64,000 nucleotides of DNA from Bemisia tabaci (lineage: Eukaryota; Arthropoda; Insecta; Hemiptera; Aleyrodidae). The position numbers and the translations under genes are program-made. Of this stretch, positions 33,426 through 44,568 are shown in pieces (position 1 is the stretch's first letter; every line of letters starts with the position of its first letter). The stretch covers positions 37,502,517 through 37,566,516 of the forward strand of contig NC_092801.1 of assembly GCF_918797505.1 (NCBI RefSeq), read 5' to 3'. A model generated the notes under the pieces. The model was not told the origin of the DNA. It saw only the letters and a list, made by a program, of their open reading frames with translations, and made no database searches.

Positions 33426-34206
33426 TAGAGATCCTCCGGAAGCTGCCCTCCCTTTTTCTCCCTTCCTTTTTCGGGTGAACCATGGGGGACGGGGGTTTAC
33501 GCCCTTTATAATCCCCCTTGGATCCGTCTATGACCTCTCCCCGTCGAAAAGCACCTAATTTCCTGCACGAAGAGGCAGCCCCGGCTCGAAGAGAGATACA
33601 AACCGGAGCTATCGCGACTTCAGATGCGCACAATTGAACATTTCAAACACGTACCCGCGCAAGCATCCATCCATCGTCGTCCAGTCGTCAACTCCTTGTC
33701 GCGTGATGTATCCAGACTCTCCCTCCTAACCGCAAAACCACCCATCCACTCCATCATCCCCGCGGCACATACGTGGTTCCCCCCTGCAGGGTAGCGTAGC
33801 CCCCCCCCCTCCCCCCCCTTGAAGGGCTCATCCCGATTCGTAGTCGCGGATGGCCAGTCCAGTAGCGAGCGCGGCGATCAGAAAAACTCGCAGGGGCCTG
33901 ATTCGGATTTCTACTGATCCTTGCCCTTTTCTGTGACAGACACGGAGATGGGGGGTGGTCAAGGGGAGGGGGGTTGTTTCACCGGTCATCGGGACGATGT
34001 CGATTTGTCGTGAGAGGAGGACGGTTGACGCTTGTCCGGCGGCCCTTTCGAAAGCTCCCGGTTGACAAATTGTTTGGGTATAGCGTGGATTTTGCGCGGG
34101 AAATAGTCGAGTGATTCGAGTCATTTTGAATTAAAGGGGGTTGAAGCGCTCAGCCGATCTCAATAGAGCATTTTCCATCTGAATCGGCCTCAAGAATTTT
34201 AGCAGA
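33426..34206. other. Unassigned GC-rich stretch with C/G runs
   Basis: Local C and G runs near 33799-33818 and 33945-33975. Minus-strand frames at 33400-33633 and 33828-34124 have no recognisable domain. Confidence 0.4.
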
Positions 34207-34625
34207 CCAGTGGCAATGCGTTCAAATTTGACACCAGCCCAAAAACAAGATGGCGGAGAGGGGCCTCGCATATTTAGAACTGATTTATCTGTGATAACTC
34301 ACTGGAAAAAAAGACACTTTGGATCTAGAGCCCAGACTCATCAAAACATTGACAAGAAAAAGGACTCTTGATTCAATCCGATTTTATATTAAATCAAAGG
34401 GAAATCCGCTCAAAATAAGAGGCTTGGTTCTTGATTTAAGTTTAAATCTGATTGAATCAAGAGTATTTTTTCTTGTCAATGTTTTCAAGAGTCTGGAATC
34501 TAGATCTAATGTTTTTTTTTTTTCCAGCGTACTGGTGACAATGCGTTCAAACGGGACACTAGCACAATGACAAGATGACGGAGCGAGGCCTCGTATATTT
34601 AGAACTGATTTATCTGTGATAACTT
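34207..34625. repeat. About 90-bp direct duplication around a family B MITE
   Basis: Copy A (34207-34299) and copy B (34532-34625) share GGCAATGCGTTCAAA or GACAATGCGTTCAAA, AACAAGATGGCGGAG or GACAAGATGACGGAG, and ATATTTAGAACTGATTTATC then TGTGATAACT. They differ at several positions. The family B element lies between them. Confidence 0.8.
34300..34529. mobile_element. Family B MITE
   Basis: CACTGGAAAAAAAGACACTT at the left and TTTTTTTTCCAGCG at the right, with the usual TTGACAAGAAA and TCTTGTCAATG mirror blocks. Confidence 0.85.
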
Positions 34626-34900
34626 TGTTTAATGCTTCTGATATCAACGCACAGAGGAGGATCATCTTTTTCTATAAAAATTTTTCAACGCTTGTGTACT
34701 TTTCTTAAATGTATTTTCTATGTAGGTGAGTTCTTTCACTCAACGTTGCTCAACTTCTTCCGCAGGAACCTAAAAAACGCGCTCACATAGGACACAGACG
34801 AGTGCTTCTCCAATACGAACGTTTTAGAGCTTTTCCGCTTACTTTTTTCCTTTCCTCTTCAATTTCAATTTCGGGCTAAATTTTAATTCGAATCAGCGAT

Positions 34901-35014
34901 CATTAAGGGCAAGATGGGTCGTTAAGGGTAACAGTAGTCATTTAAAGCAACATTGGTCGTTCACAGCAATAGCGGTCATTAAGTGCAACATGGTAGATGA
35001 CGGCAACATTATTC
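34901..35014. repeat. 19-bp minisatellite, about six units
   Basis: Units of the type CRTTAAGGGCAACATTGGT repeat at exact 19-bp spacing from 34901; each differs from the consensus by a few bases. Six units span 114 bp. Confidence 0.8.
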
Positions 35015-35360
35015 CTAAGTTTAGAAAGCTGTCGATTGGAGAGGATGACTCGAATGTAACAATGTGGCGACATTGTATCCAGCTATCTATTGGCAATACT
35101 GATTGGCCTCCAGAGTTGTCTGACCGTGTGGAAATCCTTGAAATTTAGCGCTAAAGTCTATGATGCACTCGCGGAATTATTGCTCGAACTGGGAAGGGTG
35201 GAGGTTGGACAGACGTCTTCGGAGCTTTGTCCGTTGCGGCGACTTTTCCTCGGATCTTTCGGACGAGCCGGAACTGCACCCGTTACGATCCGTCCGACCG
35301 TTCTGATTTTTGATGAACCAGCTCCTGAGATTCCTCCACCGATGAGATGCATCTAGTGGC
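35015..35360. other. Unassigned stretch with open frames on both strands
   Basis: 35158-35356 is open on both strands and GC-rich (a plus-strand frame near APVTIRPTVLIFDEPAPE, a minus-strand frame near GGGISGAGSSKIRTVG). Neither looks like a known family. It could be a short exon of an unseen gene; I would not call it. Confidence 0.3.
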
Positions 35361-35631
35361 CTGGTTACACGCTCAAATTTCCGTCAAATTCCGATCAAAA
35401 TGATGACCAAGATGGCGGTCGAGAATTGTCTAGATTGATGAGTAAAATTAATTAAAAGAGCGTGTTGATTGAAATAAGCGTGAACTAAGCACGGTTGTGT
35501 GGAAATCAGATGAAGAATGAGCCCCACAGCTCCATCATCTACCATCAAATTTTTGCAGGCCGCAGAAATTTGATGGTGCGCACCAGTCACTATTTGATCG
35601 GAAATTGATGGAGATTTGAGCGTGTAACCAG
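35361..35631. mobile_element. Palindromic MITE (CTGGTTACACGCTCAAAT)
   Basis: The left CTGGTTACACGCTCAAATTT and TTCCGATCAAA are mirrored by TTTGATCGGAAATTGATGG and ATTTGAGCGTGTAACCAG. An inner hairpin contains CCATCAAATTT and AAATTTGATGG. Confidence 0.85.
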
Positions 35632-35785
35632 CACATGAGATTGAATATTTGGGTCATCTTCAAAAGGGAGCCAGCCTGTTCTTAGATGTGTCAGAATGCT
35701 GGGACTTTAGGGTCCATTTTAAAGTAAGCACATTTCCTAAAAATAATCATACCAGTAAGGAGCCAAAAATTCAAAGCTCCAGTAC

Positions 35786-36235
35786 TTAAGGTGATTCGAT
35801 GGACGCCATGTTTTAAATCAGAACGGCATGCGATATATCGTGCGTGTGATAGTTCCATTTTTTCAACTACTCGTCATTTTTCTCGAATTTTGAGATCGCA
35901 ATTCTATTGTCAGGAGACTAAAGAATTCACTTGCCGATTTTGAGAAACAAATTCAACGTAATAAAGGCGTGGTTTTTTTTAGAGGAAAAATATCGCATTC
36001 GAGTGCAGTTTCAATATCAGTATCGAATTCGATATTTTTCCTCTAAAAAAATCACGCCTTTATTACGTTGAATTTGTTTCTCAAAATTGGCAAGTGAATT
36101 CTTCAGTCTCCTGACAACAGAATCGCGATCTCAAAATTCGAAAAAAATGACGAGTAGTTGAAATAATGGAAATAATCGATGCGATACATCGCATGCCGTT
36201 CTGACACAAAATATGGCTTCCATCGAATCACTTCA
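35786..36235. mobile_element. Family F piggyBac-like MITE (TTAA)
   Basis: 450-bp palindrome starting TTAAGGTGATTCGATGG and ending CCATCGAATCACTTCA, where the right TTAA has decayed. Mirrored inner blocks include ATTTTGAGATCGCAATTCT, AACGTAATAAAGGCGTG and GAGGAAAAATATCG. A TTAA target with GGTGATTCG-type ends suggests a piggyBac-related origin. Confidence 0.85.
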
Positions 36236-37317
36236 ACACTGAAAAACATTGATGACCTGAAGTCGTTTCTTGAACAGCCCCCATTTGGTTTAAACTGCGA
36301 CTAAATGAAGTTTAAGAAATCTCGCTAAAATTAATGGAAAAAAGTATTGGGGGTTATCTCCAAAAATTGTGGTACTACCCTAATTTGTTAGATTTTATGG
36401 GTATTTCTACACGGGGAATGTAATATATGTGGCTTCTCATCTACATTACATATGTATAGAAAAGCAAGAGGAAAAGCGCAAACAGGTGTTAAGCGTATAG
36501 GTATTGATACAGCTATATTGCCTTCAAATTTCGATGTAGGCCAAAAGACATATTCATCGTCTGGCAATGAGCACCGGTTTCAGGATATCGACGGTAAAAC
36601 TAACAAACCAGCTATCTCGGTTGGTCGGTTCTCGGACTTCCTGTCATACTTTATTATTTAAATGGAGAACCACTCACCGTCAATTCGTGGAAACTTCCTT
36701 TATTTTTCCTCCTCGTGCGGAGAAAAATCTGTGAAAATTGTGAGGAATGATATCGATTTGATCTAAGAACCAATAAGATTGACCAAATCGATTTGACCAA
36801 TAAGAATACATGCATACCAGGGCTCACGTCATAATGCACATAGTTCCGTTTGATAGAAATACGTCCAATTATTGTATGTTTCGAAGTGAATCATGTGAAA
36901 CTCAATTCCAACAATTTTGATGCATGTTCTGGTGTACGTATGCGATTCTCTTGAACCCCCTCCCTTCCCCTCCCGCGATCTTTGCCGTGAGTCAAATGTA
37001 TAGAATCATGATGCAAACAAAACTTCTCGAGAAAGTAAGTAAAAAAATAAAATAATAGCAACGACAGTCGAGGTTTCATCTCTGTTCTAGCCTTGACAAA
37101 GACCTCGAGAACGATAAGGTCAAGCGGCACCATCCAGAAAACGTGAAAAGTTGAACATTCCGTACTGTATATGAGAATTTTTTTCGCATCATATCTAGTG
37201 CCTCGCAAAAATGCTGACGACTCCCATCTCGTCCGAAGCGCGGTGACCTTTATACATCAAGTGCCTGTCGAGATATTCCCTGATCTCACATATATGTAAA
37301 TGCTATCTTTTCGTAAG
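36236..37317. other. Unassigned stretch with one fragment
   Basis: No gene. 36801-36870 (GGGCTCACGTCATAATGCAC then ATAGTTCCGTTTG) is a half copy of the element at 51751-51878. Confidence 0.4.
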
Positions 37318-37556
37318 ACAGAACGGTGTATGGACACTCCTATTTTGCCAAATTTCCTTCAATAATATTCCATTTCCTGCGGAAATTTTAGATTTTTCCT
37401 CAGAATGGCGCAACCTCAGAATTTCATCCTCCATATATTTTAAGGTATCTGAAAATGTCAGCAAATAATATCAAAAATTTCTCTCAAAAGTGAATATTTT
37501 ATTATCAAAATTTGGCAATATTCGAGTGCTGTTACGACGTTTTGAAATAACGCGGC
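37318..37556. mobile_element. Degenerate family A copy
   Basis: TTGCCAAATTTCCTTC and AAAATTTGGCAATATTCGAG with AACGCGG at the end. Both termini are degraded. Confidence 0.5.
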
Positions 37557-38078
37557 CGAGAAGCACAGCCCTGTAGCCTAATCGCTGTTTACTGGCAAGA
37601 GGATTCTTAGATGAGCTATGATAACCGAGCAAAGAGAGAATAATGCGAGACAATAAAAAAATTTAAATATCCAGAGGCCGCTGCGTCTTCCTGCCAACGA
37701 TATGAATTTTTTTCGCTTTCGTTAATTTTTCTCATTCAAGATTCCTCTTTTTTAATGCCAAGTCACGTCAAAGTACAGAGTAACGAACTTGGCAAATTTT
37801 TGCGCAATTACGTTCTACATAGTTGTGCAGTCTTGTTCCTTGTATTTAAATCGTCCTAAGCCTTTGCTTTGCAACATAAACTCCGCGATAAGGCTAAAGC
37901 CCTATCTTTTAATGTTTCTTTTTTCTCGGGCTGAATTTTCATCCAAATTAAAACTTTGAACCTTCCTTGCCATATTCAGCAAACCTCCAAAATTGAGACC
38001 CAGTCTCTGGCTGACTTATTCTGCTGAATGAGATCTGAATTATTGCCTCTCATGTCCATTATTCGGTTTTTCTATGTG

Positions 38079-38526
38079 TTAAGGTGTTTTGACGGTTGCC
38101 ATTTTTTGTGTCAGAGCAACGTACGATATATTGCATCAATTCGTTCCATAATTTCAGCTTCTTTTCATTTTTTTCGAATTTTGAGATCGCCCTTCTGGTG
38201 TCATGAGACTAAATAATTCATGTACCAAATTTGACAAAGAAATTCAATGTATTGACGGCAGGGTTTTTTCAGAGGAAAAATATAGCATTCGATTGCAATT
38301 TTGATATCAGTATCGAATCCGATATTTTTCCTCTGAAAAAACCCTGCCTTCAATACTTTGAATTTCTTTGTCAAATTTGGTACATGTATTATTTAGTCTC
38401 ATGACAGCAGAAGAGCGATCTCAAAATTCGAAAGAAATTAAAAGAAGCTGAAATTATGGAACGACTTGATGCGATATATTGCACGTCACTCTGACACAAA
38501 AAATGGGAACTGTCGAATCACCTTAA
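38079..38526. mobile_element. Family F piggyBac-like MITE, intact TTAA flanks
   Basis: Starts TTAAGGTGTTTTGACGG and ends GTCGAATCACCTTAA. The central AGGAAAAATATAGCATTCGA and its mirror GATATTTTTCCTC form a strong inner hairpin. Same architecture as 35786-36235. Confidence 0.9.
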
Positions 38527-40368
38527 TGCCTCTTTCCCCCTTTATCGTTTGAGACAACGTTTAATTATTAGTTTTGTTTCATTTCCTTTGCAATTGCATG
38601 GAATCCGTCAGAAAAACGCAAATTTTTGAGGGATATTGCATGAAAATCTAAAAAAGTATGCTCTAATTTGTATGATCCTGAAATACATACGTCCTCTTTT
38701 TCTTGCGCTCTCACGCAAAAAAGAAAGATGGAAAAGGCAAAAGAAATCATAACGGATATAAGTTTCGTGTGAGCTATTTCATATCGAACTATATTCCTGC
38801 TCTCCCAAGTATTAGCGTGGAAAAGCAAATGTCCTGCATGTCTACTTAGCATAAGTACATTATTTTTATATCTTGTAAGTATAAAATACTTGTCTTTTCC
38901 TCGTCAAGAGCCCCACACTGAGAATTTATTTTAAATAGGTCTCTTTTTTTTAAAGGAAAGACAAATACTTCCACAGAATTGTTTAAGAAAGATAGAGGTC
39001 TAAATTATTTCAGTGTTATCGTCAATATAATAATTCGCCTTGGTTTTCGGATCCAGCACTGAGGTGAGCACAGAAGAGGCTAACGGCACACCTTATTTAG
39101 GAGGTTGAAGGCTTAATCTGAGTACCCGCATTTTTGTTTTCACGGGCCCTTTTTACGCCCCGTGGTTTGGAGCCCTGCTGTGTAAAAAATGAATGCACCC
39201 TGCGTGACAAAGACATCAAGAGGTGCGGCTGCGTGTCTCGTCCTAAAACCATAAAAAAGGTCCATTTTTAGGATTCGTGTCAAAGAGAAAAAGGTTCCTT
39301 CCTACCGAGTCGCTTAGCATTGTTTTGGTTCGATCATTATTCTCCTGCACGTTCCTGTAAAAACTGGTCGATTTGCGAGTCATAATATCGTAAATTCTAA
39401 ATTACGGCCCGATTTGTCAGATAACCTGCGATAGAAACATAGCGTGAAAATCGCAGCGTAGAAAGTGATCCGAAAAGCAAACCGTGCGTGGAATGTTAAT
39501 CCTGGTTCAGATTCTGCATGGCATTCCTATTAGGGCGGCGCCGTTTGTGCTAGGGCCATAAAGTTGAGATGCGTGGATTCAACATAGTCGAATGGATCAT
39601 CTCTCAATTATTGGCGTTGTTTTTTCCTCGAAAACAGAATATATAGATCTCAGAAACAGACGAGGGAAAATGATGAGTGTGGCATTCTGGCAGATTTCAA
39701 CTATCAGTGGTTTCATTTCTGTTAATTGACCTATAAACTGTTGTGTCTGTACTAAAAATTACGCTTTACTTTATGATCGCGGCAGCTACGCAACTGCGAG
39801 ATAAAGTTCTGATAAAAAAAATTAAGGCAAATGTGAAGGTCACCCATATCAAACTTCCTCTCTTATTTAATCATTTCACTAAAAGTTGCACATCTCACTT
39901 AAAAGGGCCCATGTACAACGAAATAAAGCAAGAAGAACTATAAAGCACGCCTATCCTATAATCATGGTTAATTTGTAGTTTCTGTATTCAAATCCCTTCT
40001 TTAATTTGTCTTGATAGTGTAAATACATCCATTAACAGGTGAAATTTTAACAAAATATTCGTTCTACGTCAATAATTGCTCAAACTTTCCAAAAAAGTCC
40101 AACATTCGTAACAGTAAAATATAATCAACATTCATCATTATATTTTTATAAAAATACTTATGTTGACATCGCAAATATCAGAAAATAACAAACCCAAACC
40201 TCACCTGTTGTGTGTCTTTTTAAAAAGTATTTTCCGAGTTATTTTCTTAAGCTTCAATTTTGAAAAATAATAAACAAACTTGAATGTATTTAATCCTACG
40301 CATTTTTTTATTTTTTTGTCGGAAGAGTACAGTTCCGAAAAAACGCACTACACGCAACACTCAAATAG
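38527..40368. other. Unassigned stretch
   Basis: About 1.8 kb with no recognised gene, RNA or element. Confidence 0.4.
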
Positions 40369-40532
40369 CACTGGCAAAGCGAGAATGATTGCTTATCGAT
40401 ATTTCCCCATTTGAAGCTGTGGTAAAGAATCGATTATTAATGTGTTCGTTGCGAACAACGTGTCTATCGATCCTATTCCATAGGTTTGAATGGCAGACCA
40501 ATCGATACATCGCAAAGCATGACACGCGACTG
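40369..40532. mobile_element. Degenerate family E MITE
   Basis: Retains CCATTTGAAGCTGTGGTAAA, GAATCGATTATTAA, a GTGTTCGTTGCGAAC core and ATCGATACATCGCAAAGCAT. The ends and flanking duplication have decayed. Confidence 0.7.
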
Positions 40533-41524
40533 TCATACATACAGCGCGTGTTCAGAGTCTGTGGAGACTCCGGCTAATGGCAACTTAAACAAAAGCCAAT
40601 GAGGCGAGAACAAATCAGAAGAGCGCGGAGAAAGTTGTTATCACTTATCAGTTAATGAGTGGGAAAAAAGTGCGTCTAGGATCTGAGATAACGTGCATTC
40701 TAGCTACAAGCCACGAAGTTGGAAGATTGAACCATCGACTGGGTGAAAAGTAAATAAATTAAAAAATTGTTCTCTTGACCTCCTCACCTCTTTGCATTCT
40801 TCCCAACATTGTTGCCTTTCAACGAACACGTAAACACGTTAAACTTGACTTTCAATGATAAACCATCATCAACGCCAAATCAGATACATTTTGCAACGAT
40901 GCTTGTTTTGCTTTTCATTTTCAACGTATAAAACGGACCCGTCGCTTTTGATGATTAATTAAGTTGTCAAAACATGTTGTGAAACATTAAAACAGTGAGA
41001 CTTGGGAAACAGCAAAATTTGTATTTCAATCAGAATTTTTGAAATGCATAGCTCTTGTATAATTTAGGTGCGTCAACGGAGAGTTTTTGAAAGAAACATT
41101 CTGGAGGTGGACAACTGATATTCAAATTGATGTAAAGCAGTTCAATGTTCATTAAAAATCAACGCCAAATCTAGTATTTAAACAAAATTTCCTAGGTATC
41201 GTAATGTACTTGCGCGTCCTGGAACATTCACCTTAACTTTTCGAGAGGTAGACAATCGCATGAAGCAATTCTTTCGTATTTGAGGGAAAAGTATGAGTCT
41301 CTTATAGATGAAATGAGTAGTGTGATATAACAATAATTCTACGTCTTGAGTGTAGCTTTTTTGCCTATTTCAACTCATTAAGAGGAATTTGTGGATGACC
41401 ATAAGTCATGGTGAGGTATCATCATCGAGGTATAAGTATTAGAGCTCATTTAGCGCGATACAACTATTACAGCATAGGAGTAACTAATTTGGCCTATTAG
41501 TCAAATGAAGGCGAAATATAGTGA
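40533..41524. other. Unassigned stretch
   Basis: No gene or repeat is recognised. Confidence 0.4.
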
Positions 41525-41720
41525 GAGGGAAGAACGCCGCGAGAGCCCTCCAACGTTGTCACATTTCTTTCAAACCGACTATTTTCCAATTTTGCAGGAA
41601 ATTTTATTCGTTATTTTAAATACTCTTTCTGAAAAGTAAAATTAAAATATTCTAAATAAAATAAACAGTATATCAGGAGCAATTTGGCAACAATTCAAAG
41701 TTCGTACGGCATAGCATAGG
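41525..41720. mobile_element. Degenerate family A copy
   Basis: AGGGAAGAACGCCGCGAGAG, CAATTTGGCAACAATTC, GTTCGTACGGC and a degraded GAGCACGG end. Confidence 0.55.
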
Positions 41721-41749
41721 TTTCTGAGCACGGTATAGATTGCGGATGG

Positions 41750-42005
41750 TCAATGATCGATCGAAAAAAAAGTGGACCATTCGACAAAATCCGATCGATT
41801 CACGGGATGTCGATCAATGCTTAGGTTTGTCAATCAGCTCACTGAGTTTTCGATCGATTCATGGAGTCGCCAATCGAGTAACATATTTATTTTTCGATCG
41901 ATTCATGTCGATCGAATCGACGCAGGCTCTTTAAAAATTTGTCGATTGATTTACGTCAATCGAATCGATTTTTTAATATTCGGTCGAAAAATGTCCATCG
42001 AATCC
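41750..42005. repeat. Cluster of CGATCGATTCA-type motifs
   Basis: At least eight imperfect occurrences of (T)CGATCGATTCATG or its variants at irregular spacing over 250 bp, on both strands because the core is palindromic. No ORF or known family. Confidence 0.6.
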
Positions 42006-42990
42006 ATAGCCTTCATGGATGGCCACCACCACCCTCAAAACCAACCTGACGGGGGCGACATCGCGGCGCAATCCCATCGAATTTCGAGTTCTTGATTGGC
42101 GTGCTCTTGACCTCCCGCTCCAACTCGTCCAAATCCAAAACGGAAAACAATAGCTGGGTCTCAAAGAAGAACGCCCCCCCTTCACCCTACTCCCCCGCCA
42201 CATCGGAGCGATAAACAACAATAAACCCTGGAAATAAGATTGCATTCGTACGAATTGCGAATCGAATCGGGAGGAAGGAAGGACCGGGCCGGGAGAGGAG
42301 GAGAGATGCAGTCGTCATTACTATCCCATTATGCATATAAATTACGTGTTTGATGCTAATGCATTTATCATTTGCATGCATAATGGGGCCCTGCATTGCT
42401 CGCCGCAGCGTTTCCAATGGGAATCCGGGCCGTGCCGTGGTGGTGTCTGCGGTCTGGCTTTCGGATCTCGCGCCGTGTGTTTGGGCATCTCGGGTGCCCC
42501 ATCTACCGAAATTCAATACGAGAGACAGCGTGTCTCAGAGACCTTCCATTATGGTTTTCATAGTCCAAAATTGGTTTTTTCATCCTCTTTTACGGGGGTC
42601 ATCCGTCACTTTGACCTCTGGCGGCTTAAATTTAAGTCCTAACGTAAAACTTGGTCTTTCAAATTTGTCAGAAATTCACTTGGCTACAACCTTGCTAATA
42701 ATTTTCTGTTCTGACGAATATTAAGCTATTTTTTCCCTGAAAAGCGCGTAAAAACGTGATTCTCGGCAGTTTTCCGGCTTTTACAAAAAAAAAAATCCAA
42801 ACTAAAAAACGAACGCAATTAGAGCTAATAGAATTTAGAAGTTTTTCCATAAGGCTCTTCAATCCACATTTTTGCATTTAAAAAATAGGCATCAATGTAA
42901 AAAAACCGAATTTAGATCCGACTAGTTTTCTTAACGTCATCCACTTTCAAGAAAGTGCATCGTGAAGCTTTCAAATCGTACATTTACATC
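42006..42990. other. Unassigned moderately GC-rich stretch
   Basis: Overlapping frames of about 90-124 residues on both strands near 41973-42724 do not resemble known proteins. A 63-bp hairpin at 42325-42387 is described under findings. Confidence 0.4.
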
Positions 42991-43570
42991 GGCGGATCCA
43001 GCAAATTGCGGCTACACAGTCTTTCTCCATTTAAACCTATAGAAAGTATCGATTCTTGGAGGGACCAGTTGCTCCGACAAGAGTCGATTGTTTAGCATAG
43101 GTTTAAATGGAGCACTGAGAAAAAAAGTACGGTCAGGAGAACCGCAGTGCGTTAGCACGTACCGCACAGTACGGCCGATATTGAACACCGAATGTTTCGG
43201 TTTACACTACAGTATATCCTCGGTAGCTACTACCAGACTTCTCGGTTCGGGGTACCGAGATTCCCGATTCAGGGTACCGAACTCTCGGTTCCTGCTACCG
43301 AACTGCGATTTGCACAACCGGGGTGGTGCGGTTTGCGTTACCGACGTTTTTAGGGGTGCGCCGGTAAGGGTAGGGCGATGTGACGTAGCTGCTGGGGCAG
43401 GAGGGGGGGGGCTCCGGATGGCCCCCCCTCCAATGACTGAATTTTTCAGTATTAGTAACAGCTATCATAAATTTTCGCTGCAACTACAAAAATAAATAGT
43501 TTCTTCATTCAAAAGAGATGAAGTTACAATTTTTTGCTGCTGAAATGATTTAAATTTTAGAGGAAAAGAT

Positions 43571-43660
43571 CCTATGTACCCTCTGGAAGAGATGCAAAAA
43601 TCCCCGTTGGTCCTGCTAAGACCAACAGGGATTTTTGCATCCCTCCCAGAGGATACATGG
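43571..43660. repeat. 90-bp hairpin with a 7-nt loop
   Basis: CCTATGTACCCTCTGG, GATGCAAAAATCCCCGTTGG and TC on the left pair with GACCAAC, AGGGATTTTTGCATCC and CAGAGGATACATGG on the right. Arms of about 40 bp with few mismatches, and a very short loop. Confidence 0.85.
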
Positions 43661-44106
43661 GATATTGTCTTCTATTGAGGGGAATTTGGAATCATCTCTC
43701 CCCCCCCCCCCTTTCATTAAATCTCTCGACTTCATGTATTAATTTGCAATAATAAGTCACATTGTTTATTTTAATACCTGAGAGAAATTTAAATGAAAAA
43801 TGAAGAGACCTCCCTCGGTCACTATTTGAGGCTAAAAAAGACATTCGGACCTTCAAAAGCGGGGCTCTTGTGTCATAATTTTGAAAATATTTAGTCAGAC
43901 AGCACAGCAAATTTTAATCAAAATCGATGCCATGAAGCCTAAAATTTAATTTGGAAAATGATCTGGTGTTCGGCATGAAAAACAGTGCAGGGAGAGAAAA
44001 AGCTGGTTATTAATTTTTCCTAATTTTCCTTAAATTCATTTTTTTTTTAAATTCCCAAGTAACTTCAGTTCCTCCCAATTTTGAATCGCTGATCGGTCGT
44101 TGTAGG

Positions 44107-44568
44107 TGCATATGTTGAAGGCAAATAGTCAAATCAGGCATTTGGTTGAATGCCTAGGCAAATGGTCAAATATTTTCACTTAGACTGAAATTCTGATTAT
44201 TTTACTAACTGTAGACAAAATAATGCTCTGATCATGTGGGAAGGAATTCTCTGTAGAAATTTGCTTCATACAATGATAAATACCTGAGTTATTTCTAGTC
44301 CTAGATTGCACATTTATCTCAAAATACACAGCATTTAATAAAATAAACTTATTTCACAATTTGGACAGCTGAAGAAATGTGAGGAGCATTTTTGAATAGG
44401 AAAGGCAATAACAGTCTGTACTTTAATGGATTTTCACACTTTAAATATTGGAAATTCGAGAGGTCTCTGTGAAAACATAAGAAACCTCGCAACATCTGAA
44501 AATTTGACAATCCGCCTAGGTATTTGATAAAATGCCTAATTTGACTATTTGCCTTTGACACATACACA
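44107..44568. mobile_element. Palindromic MITE nested in the 3.3-kb element
   Basis: GTGCATATGTTGAAGGCAAA then TAGTC, AGGCATTTGGTTGAATGCCT and AGGCAAATGGTC on the left are mirrored by GCCTAGGTATTTG, AATGCCTAATTTGACTATTT and GCCTTTGACACATACAC. Confidence 0.75.

Noticed and set aside
43088..43495. 135-codon plus-strand frame
   Set aside because: It covers the terminal CGGTACCGA-rich region of the 3.3-kb element and is repeat translation.
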